Positions 8,848 through 18,400 of a stretch of DNA of 64,000 bases are shown one piece after another (position 1 is the first letter of the stretch; every line of letters starts with the position of its first letter). Under the pieces are notes generated by a model. It was not told where the DNA came from and searched no databases. It saw only the letters and a program-made list of their open reading frames with translations. Both the position numbers and the translations under genes were made by a program. This stretch comes from Balneolaceae bacterium (GTDB lineage Bacteria; Bacteroidota; Rhodothermia; Balneolales; Balneolaceae), in assembly GCA_017643365.1 (NCBI GenBank), contig JAEPNO010000001.1, positions 248,001-312,000 of the forward strand, read 5' to 3'.

Positions 8848-9203
8848 GTCGTCCAGAACGAAAGCGAAGGAACTGAACGGATGTATGGCAGATGATTTAT
8901 TACTAGCAATTTATGCAATCAGCGTTGATGGCATTTCAAATAGTTATATTGATTGAGACCATTACCCGTTTGGATCCTTCTCCGCCAGTCGGCGGATCAG
9001 GATGACTCGATATACAATTCTCAATCAATATTAACTACCCAAATAAGTCATCCAGAGCGAAAGCGATGGAACCGATCGGATGAAAGGCTGTTGACTCAAC
9101 ACTAGCAAATTGTGCAATCAGCGTTGATATCTTTTCATACAGTTATATTGAATGATACTTTTACCCGTTTAGATCCTTCAGAAGTATCTTCAGGATGACT
9201 AAA
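8848..9203. repeat. Two diverged ~150-bp direct copies, about 199 bp apart
   Basis: Copy 1 starts GTCGTCCAGAACGAAAGCGA at 8848 and copy 2 GTCATCCAGAGCGAAAGCGA at 9047. Both continue with GCAATCAGCGTTGAT, then AGTTATATTGA, then TTACCCGTTT and GATCCTTC, and end in AGGATGACT (about 9000 and 9200). Copy 1 has a 6-bp hairpin insertion (TCCGCC AGTC GGCGGA) where copy 2 has AGAAGTATCT. GTCATCC...AGGATGAC at the ends is itself an inverted repeat. This looks like a non-autonomous dispersed element present twice. The rest of the 8683-9245 gap shows no gene. Confidence 0.8.
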
Positions 9204-9245
9204 TTTTCTTAATCCTTCTTCCTTTCTCCTTTGCTCCTTTTTCCT

Positions 9246-9707
9246 TTACTCCACCCCCGCCATTTTCTTAATCACTTTCCATTCGGCTTCCGAGACTTTC
9301 GTAATCGAGTAACGCCCTAAACGGAATAGCTCCATATCATCCAGTTCGGCCTTCGCTTTTAAAGCTTCACGATCGACCGGAGTATCAAATTTGCACACGA
9401 ATTTCATGTCTACATTGATCCAAGTAGGATCTTCTTCCGAGCTTTTTTTGTCGAAGTATTTTGAATCTGGATCAAATTGAAGAGCATCGGGATATGGTTC
9501 GCTTACTACTTCCATCATGCCCACAATGGCGGGTGGTTTTTGGTTAGAATGATAGAAGAATACGCCATCGCCGGGTTTCATTTCGTCGCGCATGTAATTT
9601 CGAGCGCCATAATTACGAACACCATCCCAAGGTGTAGTTCCGTCTTGCTCTAATTCGTCGATTGAATAATTATCCGGTTCTGACTTGCATAACCAATAAT
9701 TTGCCAT
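9246..9707 (-). CDS. EVE domain-containing protein
   Basis: A 153-aa EVE-domain protein of the PUA/YTH-related superfamily, whose members are thought to bind modified bases in RNA or DNA. The family signature is clear: MANYWLCKSEPDNYSIDELE at the start, TPWDGVRNYGARNYMRD, then GDGVFFYHSNQ and PPAIVGMMEVV. Start chosen at ATG 9707, where the conserved NYWL motif begins; a longer in-frame reading from 9755 overlaps the 3' end of rfbB and adds no family sequence. It lies nine bases downstream of rfbB on the same strand and may be read from the same transcript, but a functional link with rhamnose synthesis is not expected. Confidence 0.92.
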   Translation of the reverse strand: MANYWLCKSEPDNYSIDELEQDGTTPWDGVRNYGARNYMRDEMKPGDGVFFYHSNQKPPAIVGMMEVVSEPYPDALQFDPDSKYFDKKSSEEDPTWINVDMKFVCKFDTPVDREALKAKAELDDMELFRLGRYSITKVSEAEWKVIKKMAGVE

Positions 9708-9715
9708 AAATCTGT

Positions 9716-10729
9716 CTATTCTTTTACTAAGGTTTGATATTTCTGAACGTACCACATCACGGTTTCCTCAAGCATGGCATCGAAATCGGGATTTGGCTCC
9801 CAGTTCAGCTCGTGCTTGATTTTGGATGCGTCGATGGCATAACGGAAATCATGTCCTAAGCGATCCGTCACAAAAGAAATCAGGTTTTTGTAATCCCCAT
9901 CCGGGCCTTTTCCAACTTTCTCATTCAAAACATCACACAGTTTATGAACCAGATCAAGATTCTTCCATTCGTTGTTGCCACCCACATTGTAAGTTTCACC
10001 CGCTTTACCAGATAAAAACGCAGTTTCCAATGCTGAACAGTGATCTTTTACAAATAACCAATCACGCACATTTTGCCCTTGTCCGTACACCGGAATATTG
10101 TTGTGCGAAACCGCATTTCTGATCACAGTCGGAATCAGTTTTTCATCATGTTGATGAGGACCGTAATTGTTTGAACAATTTGTTGTTACCACGTTCATCC
10201 CATAGGTTTTAAAATACGAACGAACAATCATATCACTACCTGCTTTAGACGCAGAATATGGTGAATTTGGTGCATACGGCGTGGTTTCGGTAAACAATCC
10301 ATCGTCTTCCAGCTCGCCGTACACTTCGTCGGTTGAAACATGAACAAAGCGATTATTCTTCCAGCTGTCTTCGTCGTCTTTCCAAAGCTGGCGACATTCT
10401 TCCAAAATATTGAATGTACCCACAACATTCGATTGAATAAACGGTTCCGGGCCGGTAATCGAATTATCGACATGCGACTCTGCGGCAAGATGAATCACAC
10501 CATCCGGTTGAAAGGTTTTTACGATATCCTGAACGGCTTCTCGATCAACCAGATCCACTTTTTTAAAGTGATAGCGCTCCGAATCTTTAATAGAACTCAA
10601 AAAGCTTCGATCTGATGCATAGGTGAGCTTATCAATGTTGTAGAAAGTCCAGTCTTTGTGCTTGTGAAATAAATACAGGATTAAATTGGATCCTATAAAA
10701 CCAGCCCCTCCTGTAATAATTACCTTCAT
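9716..10729 (-). CDS. rfbB: dTDP-glucose 4,6-dehydratase
   Basis: RmlB/RfbB, second enzyme of dTDP-L-rhamnose synthesis, converting dTDP-glucose to dTDP-4-keto-6-deoxyglucose in the cytoplasm. The 337-aa protein has the NAD-binding Rossmann motif GGAGFIGSNL (residues 7-16), the catalytic region VSTDEVYGELEDDG, the YSASKAGSD (YxxxK) motif and TTNCSNNYGPHQHDEKLIP, all diagnostic. Its ATG at 10729 overlaps the stop of rfbC by four bases (ATGA), implying translational coupling in the order rfbD-rfbC-rfbB. Length is slightly short of the usual 350-360. The first enzyme of the pathway, RmlA, is not in the window. Confidence 0.96.
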   Translation of the reverse strand: MKVIITGGAGFIGSNLILYLFHKHKDWTFYNIDKLTYASDRSFLSSIKDSERYHFKKVDLVDREAVQDIVKTFQPDGVIHLAAESHVDNSITGPEPFIQSNVVGTFNILEECRQLWKDDEDSWKNNRFVHVSTDEVYGELEDDGLFTETTPYAPNSPYSASKAGSDMIVRSYFKTYGMNVVTTNCSNNYGPHQHDEKLIPTVIRNAVSHNNIPVYGQGQNVRDWLFVKDHCSALETAFLSGKAGETYNVGGNNEWKNLDLVHKLCDVLNEKVGKGPDGDYKNLISFVTDRLGHDFRYAIDASKIKHELNWEPNPDFDAMLEETVMWYVQKYQTLVKE

Positions 10730-11274
10730 GTGAATAGTTCGTTCTTTGATATTGATTTTAAAAGAGGTTGTACTCTGTCTTTGTCTGATAACACGGGCTT
10801 ATCAACGCCCCAATTTATCCGAATATCCGGATCATCCCAACGCACCCCTCTTTCTGATGGTTGGTGATAATAATCGGAACATTTGTAGTAAACAACAGCC
10901 TCAACACTTAACACCGAAAATCCATGTGCAAAACCTACTGGTACATACATTTGTTTATGGTTATCAGCCGAAAGTTTGGTAGCTACATACTGCCCGAAGG
11001 TTTTAGAACCTGCACGCACATCTACGGCTACATCGAGGATGGTGCCCACAACGCATTGTACTAATTTTGCCTGAGGTTGTTCTAGTTGATAATGCAAACC
11101 TCGAACTGTTCCTTTATAGGACTTAGAAATATTATCCTGAATAAAAGCTTCTGTTATCCCTGCCTCTTGCAGCACGCTTTCCCTATATGATTCCAGAAAA
11201 TAACCTCGTTCATCTTCGAAAACACGAGGTTCAATCACTTTAACGTCTGGGATGCGTGTTTCTATCACTTTCAT
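10726..11274 (-). CDS. rfbC: dTDP-4-dehydrorhamnose 3,5-epimerase
   Basis: RmlC, third enzyme of dTDP-L-rhamnose synthesis, a cupin that epimerises C3 and C5 of the 4-keto sugar. The 182-aa sequence shows VFEDERGYFLESY, FIQDNISKSYKGTVRGLHYQ with the catalytic His in RGLHYQ, the cupin strand KLVQCVVGTILDVAVDVR, and KCSDYYHQPSERGVRWDDP near the C-terminus. The ATG at 11274 overlaps the rfbD stop by four bases and starts the family sequence MKVIETRIPDVKVIEP; the longer reading from 11316 would lie inside rfbD and is rejected. Expected to function with rfbB and rfbD. Confidence 0.96.
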   Translation of the reverse strand: MKVIETRIPDVKVIEPRVFEDERGYFLESYRESVLQEAGITEAFIQDNISKSYKGTVRGLHYQLEQPQAKLVQCVVGTILDVAVDVRAGSKTFGQYVATKLSADNHKQMYVPVGFAHGFSVLSVEAVVYYKCSDYYHQPSERGVRWDDPDIRINWGVDKPVLSDKDRVQPLLKSISKNELFT

Positions 11275-12134
11275 AAATTGATCGTTTTTAATAATTGATC
11301 TAAACCGGTTTCCCAATGCAAACTTTTGGCATTTAGTGCTTGTTCAACTTTGGTGGTATTCAATTTTGAAAAATGTGGCCGTTTTGCTTTGGTTTTAAAT
11401 TCGGATGAAGATACTTCTTTTACCTTCACATCAACACCACTTAATTCAAAAATCCTACAAGCAAAATCATACCAGCTTACGATTCCCTCCGAGCCTAAAT
11501 GAAATACTCCTTCCTGTTCATTTTCTAACAGCTTCATAGTTTGTTCCACAACTTCAGAGCAATACGTCGGAGCTCCGAATTGGTCGTTTACAACAGAAAC
11601 TGTATCCCGTTCCTGTACTAATCGAAGCATGGTTTTCACAAAATTATTTCCATAGGCACCGCACAGCCACGATACTCTTAGTATTAAGTGTGAAGCACCG
11701 GACTGTTGTATTGCAAGTTCTCCATTCAGTTTTGTCTTTCCGTAGTGGTTTACCGGGTTTTTTACTGCGTTTTCAGGGTATCCGTCAGGGAATTCTCGCT
11801 GATCCTGAACCTCACCTGAAAACACGTAATCGGTTGAATAATGCACTAGCTTTATGCCTTCGTCAGCACAAACCTTTGATAGAATTTCTACAGCTAAGTG
11901 ATTAATCATTTCTGATTTTTTCCTGTCTTCTTCAGCTTCATCAACTTTGGTGTAGGCAGCACAGTTTATAATAATATCAGGATGAATTTTTGCAATCACA
12001 GCCTTAACTGCGTCATAGTTAGTGATGTCTAACTCAGCCGAATTGAATGAATAAACATTCTTTTCTTTTCCTGATAAAGCCACGTTCCATTCACTCCCAA
12101 GCTGACCGTTTCCTCCTAAGATTAAGTATGTCAT
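11271..12134 (-). CDS. rfbD: dTDP-4-dehydrorhamnose reductase
   Basis: RmlD, final step of dTDP-L-rhamnose synthesis, an NAD(P)H-dependent reductase of the extended SDR family (287 aa). Visible features: the cofactor motif GGNGQLG near residues 7-13, NCAAYTKVDEAEEDR, the catalytic STDYVFSGE, and YGKTKLNGE (YxxxK). It is the first gene of the minus-strand operon and shares a 333-base divergent upstream region with the first giant surface protein gene. dTDP-rhamnose would feed surface polysaccharide or glycoprotein glycans, plausible in a genome rich in secreted proteins, though no glycosyltransferase is seen here. Confidence 0.95.
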   Translation of the reverse strand: MTYLILGGNGQLGSEWNVALSGKEKNVYSFNSAELDITNYDAVKAVIAKIHPDIIINCAAYTKVDEAEEDRKKSEMINHLAVEILSKVCADEGIKLVHYSTDYVFSGEVQDQREFPDGYPENAVKNPVNHYGKTKLNGELAIQQSGASHLILRVSWLCGAYGNNFVKTMLRLVQERDTVSVVNDQFGAPTYCSEVVEQTMKLLENEQEGVFHLGSEGIVSWYDFACRIFELSGVDVKVKEVSSSEFKTKAKRPHFSKLNTTKVEQALNAKSLHWETGLDQLLKTINL

Positions 12135-12467
12135 TGATTGATAGACTTTTGAAATTTTATCGTTTTGTATTAGCCATTAATTTAGTCTAAAGCTGGTTCT
12201 GTCTTTCATTTATTACGACGAAGCCATCAAATCAATCGATAAGTGCTCATTTGTGGCTGATAAAATGTTTTAGCTAAATAAAGCGTAAACATACTGAAGA
12301 TTTCACCCTTTTGGGTGTGAATATAGTTAAATCATATCATTGGGATTAATGCCCGAAATTGAGCTATTGATTTCGTTGTTTTTTTACCGATAAACACTGA
12401 ATAAAGGAAGAATTAGAATTGATTAACCCTCATTACCGATCTAATATTTCAATGTATATTCTATACG
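12135..12467. other. Divergent intergenic region between rfbD and the first giant surface protein
   Basis: This 333-base AT-rich stretch must contain the promoters for both directions. I see no ORF, no tRNA and no strong hairpin in it. No ribosome-binding site convincing enough to list precedes the ATG at 12468. Confidence 0.5.
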
Positions 12468-15400
12468 ATGCAGGAAATAACCAATGCATTCAAAAAAGCG
12501 GTTTTTTTCACTCCAAGTAACAGAATAGTGCGGTATCTGTTTGTATTTTTTTTACTAATTCTGCCGGTCGAGCTATTTGCGCAGCTTGCAGGGTTCGAGT
12601 ATCGTAAAAAATTTACGGTTGATAATACATTGGTAAGCGGATCAACCGATTTAACCGACTTTCCGGTTCTTATAAACCTGACCGATGCTGATCTCGCTAC
12701 CGTTGCTAATTCCGGTTTCGTTACCAATTCGAACGGCTACGATATTGCTTTTACTTCTGCGGATGGCAGCACCCAATTAGATCATGAGCTTGAAGAATAC
12801 ACCGCGAGCACCGGCGAAATATTGGTGTGGGTTCGTTTTCCTACGCTCTCGGCAACCAGCGATACTGATTTCTACATCTATTTTGGAAACAGTTCTATAA
12901 CCACCGATCAATCGACAACATCTACCTGGAATTCCAATTATCAGCTTGTGCTGCATATGGATGGACTTACGGATGCTACAGCCAATGCTAATGATGCTAC
13001 CAATAATGGATCCACTTCCACCACAGGGCAACTCGGAAATGCCCGAAATTTTTCTGCTGCAGGCAATGATTTTCTTTCTATTGCTGATAACGCCACACTT
13101 GATATTACTCAAGATCTGACCATTTCGGCTTGGGTTAATGCAGATAATTTTGGCACTACTCCCGATTTGGTAACCAAAGGCGATTGGGATGAATCGTATG
13201 CAACATGGGTGCGTGCTGATAATACCCTTCGATTGGCCGACGATGGCACAACGATTATAACTTCATCCGGTACAATTGCAAGCAGCACTACTGCCTACGT
13301 AACCTTTACAAACTCGGCGAGCGGTAGCGCTATTTACATCAATGGTTCTCCGAGTGGAACCGGATCAGCAGGAACGTTTACCAACAATAATAATCCGTTA
13401 ACGGTTTCGAGTAGTGCGTACCCAATAAACGGATGGATTGATGAAGTTCGGGTATCAAATACACCGCACACGGCCGATTGGATCGCAACAGAGTATAACA
13501 ACCAAAACAGTCCCGGTACTTTTTATTCCGAAACCAATGAGCCACCGGTTTTAAGCGCTATTGAAGCAACTCCTCTTAGTATCGTAGCTGGTGGAGCGGC
13601 CACCATTATTTCCGAAACAATTAGTCTAAGTACTCCCTTTGCCGATTCCATTGAAAGTGCCACCATCCAAATTACTTCCAATTACGACAGCTCAGAAGAT
13701 GTACTGGATTTTTCCGATACCGGCTTAATCTCGGGTTCCTGGGCATCTGGAACCGGGATTTTAACTCTTTCAGGTAGAGCAAGTGTGGCAGATTATCAAG
13801 CTGCTTTACGTTCGGTAACTTATCAAAACACCGATGGAAGTAGTCCTGATTTATCTTCACGCACCGTTAGTTTTTCGGTAGATGATGTGTTTTATACTAG
13901 CAATATCGAAACACGAGATATTTATGTAACGCAAGTTTACAGCGATCTTTCAACCGATATTGCCAACGTAGTTTTTCATTATGATGCGCAGGATGTAGAT
14001 GGCGATTTAGACACCGGCGATCAACCGGCTGACGGATCTTCAGTTACATTATGGGGCGATCGTTCTAACGAGGCCAACAGCAATCCTGATGATATTGAAG
14101 CACTTGCTCCTTCAGGAGATGAGCCCACATTCGACTCCGACTATTTCGGTGAGCGCGGCGGATTATTTTTTGATTACAACTCCGGCGATAATGGAGATAA
14201 TTTTCAAATGCAGGATAGTGCGACTGTAAATACTTCAACCTTCGATGAAAAGTCGTTCGCTGTAATCTTTAGAACAGGAAGTGATGTTTCAGGATTACAG
14301 ATTATTTACGAGCAAGGTGGTGGTTCAAACGGTTATCAAATTTCGATCAAAGACGGGAATTTGTACGCCTATGCATGGAGTGTTAATGGCGGATGGACCG
14401 ACGGTGATGATATTAGTATTAATCTAGGAAGTGTAGAAACGAACGAGTCGTACATTGTTATTGCAAACCATGATCAAAGTCGAACAGCCTGGGAAGCAAA
14501 AGTAAACGATGCAGCTATTATTGTTGATCCGAATACAGCGGGTACAATGAATTCCCACGGTGGCGACCCAACCATTGGTGAAGAAGATGGTACTAATGAT
14601 CCTGTGACTTTTGCCTCAAATCCCGGTGGCACGAATAATTTTGATGGATATATTGGTGAGTTAATCTCGTGGAACACTGCGTTAAGCGCCGGACAAATTG
14701 CAGGAATCTATACTTATCTTTGTGATAAATGGTGTAACGAAGCACCGGTTTTAAGTGGCATTGAAGGCACCGATTTAGATTTTACTGAAGGAAATTCACC
14801 AACAGCGATCACTTCATCCATTGTAATAACCGACAGTGATAATACCCAACTCGATAGTGCTAAAGTTGTTATTTCTTCGAAATATCTGAGTACAGAAGAC
14901 GTCCTCGACTTTAGCGATACAGGAAGCATTACTGGATCATGGGATTCATCCACAGGAACCATAACCCTGGTTGGCACCACGAGTATTGCAAATTATCAAA
15001 CTGCACTGCGATCCGTTACCTACGAAAATACCAACACTGTAAACCCATCAACCAATGTGCGTCAGGTTGATTTTTATGTATACGACTGGGATGATAGCAG
15101 CAATGTGGTAAGCCGAGATGTTAACGTGATTGCTGTAAACTCTACCCCTGTCCTTTCTGGCATAACCGGAGCAACCATAGCATATACCGAAGGCGACGGA
15201 GCTACAACTATCCCCACTTCCGTAACCATTACCGACGTCGACGATACTAATATCGAAAGTGCCGTAGTTACAGTTAGCAACAACTACTTCAACGGCGAAG
15301 ATGTACTCTCATTTGTTGATACCGGCTCCATCACCAGCAGTTTTAACACTCTTACCGGAGAACTAACTTTAACCGGAACTGCAGCATTAGCCGATTACGA

Positions 15401-18400
15401 AACCGCACTAGAAAATATACTGTACGAGAATACCAGTTCTGATCCCATCGAGTTAACCCGCACCCTTTCCTTTTTAGTAAACGATGGCGACAATAACAGC
15501 AATACCCAGACTCGTGATATCGATATTACTGCTGCAAATTCGCCCCCTGTTTTATCAAATATTGAGGTTGGCGATCTCGCTTATCCCGATTCCGAGATCG
15601 AAATAACCAACACCATTGAAGTTACCGATCCCGACGATACTACCATCGACAGTGCCTTAGTGTTAATCACTACTAATTTTGAATCGGCCGAGGACTCGTT
15701 GATTTACTCAACCCTTTTCGGCATTACCGGGAGCTACGACGAAACCACCGGAAAACTGGTGCTAAGCGGCACATCTTCGTTCAGCGATTATCAAACCGCA
15801 TTACGTTCGGTGAAATACAAGAATTTTGGAACGGTACCAACCGGACCTGAACGTGAGATTAGCTTCCTAGCCTACGATGATGACGGCGCTGAAAGCGATA
15901 CGCTAAAACGTATACTGGAAGTAAACCCGATCGAATCAATATCAGGCCTAACTGTTTGGCTGAGGTCGGATGTTGGCGTTACCACCAGCGGAAGCGAAGT
16001 AACAACCTGGCAAGATCAAAGCGGAAACGGCTACGATTACACCGGAGTTGCTGATGCCGGCACTCGTCCTACGTTTGTGTCTAGTTCATCAGATTTGGGT
16101 GGCCAACCGGCCATCGAGTTTGCAGGTAATGGCGATCATTTTGAAGATTCAGACGGCGATACCGATTACCTGAATGGCTTAACAGAATTTACGCTGTTTC
16201 TGGTTTATAAATCGGATGCCACTAATACCGATCGTGGACTTTGGATTGCAGATACTCCTAGTGGTGCTGATGAAATTTTTACTATCCGTTACGATGCGTC
16301 GGGTGCCAATACTGGTGGATCGTTCACTAATGCTGTTAAAACAGGGATTCTTGGTAACTCAGCGGCGAATCAACTCGAGAGTTTTTCTGATATTCAAACC
16401 ACAAACGCTCAAATTACAAGTTTGCACTGGGATAGTGGCGTTACCTACGATTTATACGTAGATGGGATTTTGAACAACCCCGCTGCTGCCGGCTCTCCAC
16501 CATCGGGAACCATTTCATCTGCTACAACAGCCATAGTAGGTAAAGGCGGTAAAGATGATCCAAATGGAGCAAATAGAAGCTGGGATGGATTGATTGCGGA
16601 AGTTATTCTTTACGGAAGATATCTGGGCGAATCAGAGCGAGAAAGCGTAGAAGATTATTTATCCCAAAAGTACAGTTCTGCCATACGAAAAATTACACCG
16701 GCAACCGGTGGAGAATCCATCTCGGCGGATGATGCAAACACAACTTACACTTCATTAAGCGGCCCAACTATTCAAGAAGGGCAAGCCGGGGAGTTATCCA
16801 ACAGCGGAACCATCGTTCTAACCGCTCCAACCGGTTATGAATGGAATACCGGAGTAAGCCCAAGTCTTTCGGTTTCTCCCGTGTATGGTGGTTCGACATC
16901 ACTTACTGCCACTTTTACCAGCATAGTTGCTGATGAAGCCACTTTCACCATTACGGCAGCATCTTCAACAAATCCGGCACAAATAGAGTTTAGTGGATTA
17001 GAAGTACGTCCAACTTCCGGGGTCATTCCTAATACCGGAAATATCACAAATACCGGAACTACCGGACAAGGTGGTGGAACCAATTACGGAATCTTGACAA
17101 TGGTGCCCGGTGCAAGCGACTCGCTGAGTTTTGTTCAACAGCCAACCATCACAAACGTTGATTCTGTAATCACTCCTTCGGTGCGCGTTCAGCTTGTTGA
17201 TCAATTCGGGAACAGCGTAAAATCTTCGGGGGTGAGTGTAGCAATTGCTAAAGAATCGGGTACAGGAGCACTTACGGGAACAAGTCCGGTAACAACCAAC
17301 GTGTTAGGAATTGCAGAGTTTGATGATCTGGTGCTCGACGATGTGGGCGATTACACCTTAGAAGCAACCAGCGCGGGCTTATCCCCTGACACAAGTTCTA
17401 CTTTTGAGATTGTAAACGCTGGTACCCTAACCGGTTTTACGGTCAAACGATTTCCATCAGGAAACATCAGTGCTAAACAAGCCGGGCAAACGTTTGATAT
17501 TGTAATAACAGCAATTGATGGAACCGGAACCACTGTTACCACTTTTAACGGCACCGTTTCAATCACCTCTAGTTGCACCATTGGCACCGGTCAGGGAACC
17601 ACCGCGAGTTTTTCTTCTGGTGTGTTGTCATCGCATACTGTAAGTATTACCAGTGTGGGGAATTGTACCATTACCGCTACAAATTCTGCCGGTAGCGAAA
17701 ATGGAGTTAGCAACACATTTACTGTGAGTCCGGGAACTTCGAGTGAAACTACCACCACAATATCGGCATCCCCAAAAATTATTCTCAACGACGGTTCAAG
17801 CACTTCAACGATCACTGTTCAGCTGAAAGATGCTTTCGGAAATAATCTTACAAGTAGTGGTAAAACTGTTGTTTTAAGCACCACAGCAGGTAGTTTAAGC
17901 GCGGTAACTGATAATCTAGATGGTACATTTACTGCCACCTTAACTTCATCCACCAGTGTGGAAACAGCTACCATAACCGGTACACTTGGCTCCGATGCTA
18001 TCACCGATGATTCCGAAGTTGAATTCGCCGCTTTTACTCATATTTGGACCAGTCAGCTTGGCTCCCCTTCAACTGCTTCCGATTGGGATGACACCGGAAA
18101 CTGGAACGTGGGCACACTACCCATTTCATCCTCTGTTGTTTTAATTCCACTAGATCCTGCCGATGGTAATGAATTTCCTGTTGTTGATGTAACCAACACA
18201 ACCATTGCAGAACTGGCCTTCGAAACCGATGCAGAACTAAGCGTAAGTGGTAGCATAAATTTTGTGGTTACCGGCGATATTACCGGAGAAGGAAACATTC
18301 TTGGCTCCAACAACGACAGCCTTACCGTTGGAGGTAATTTAGACGTAGCCGACATTACTCTTGGTAACGTAATTCTGGACGGCTCGAGCGAACAAAACAT

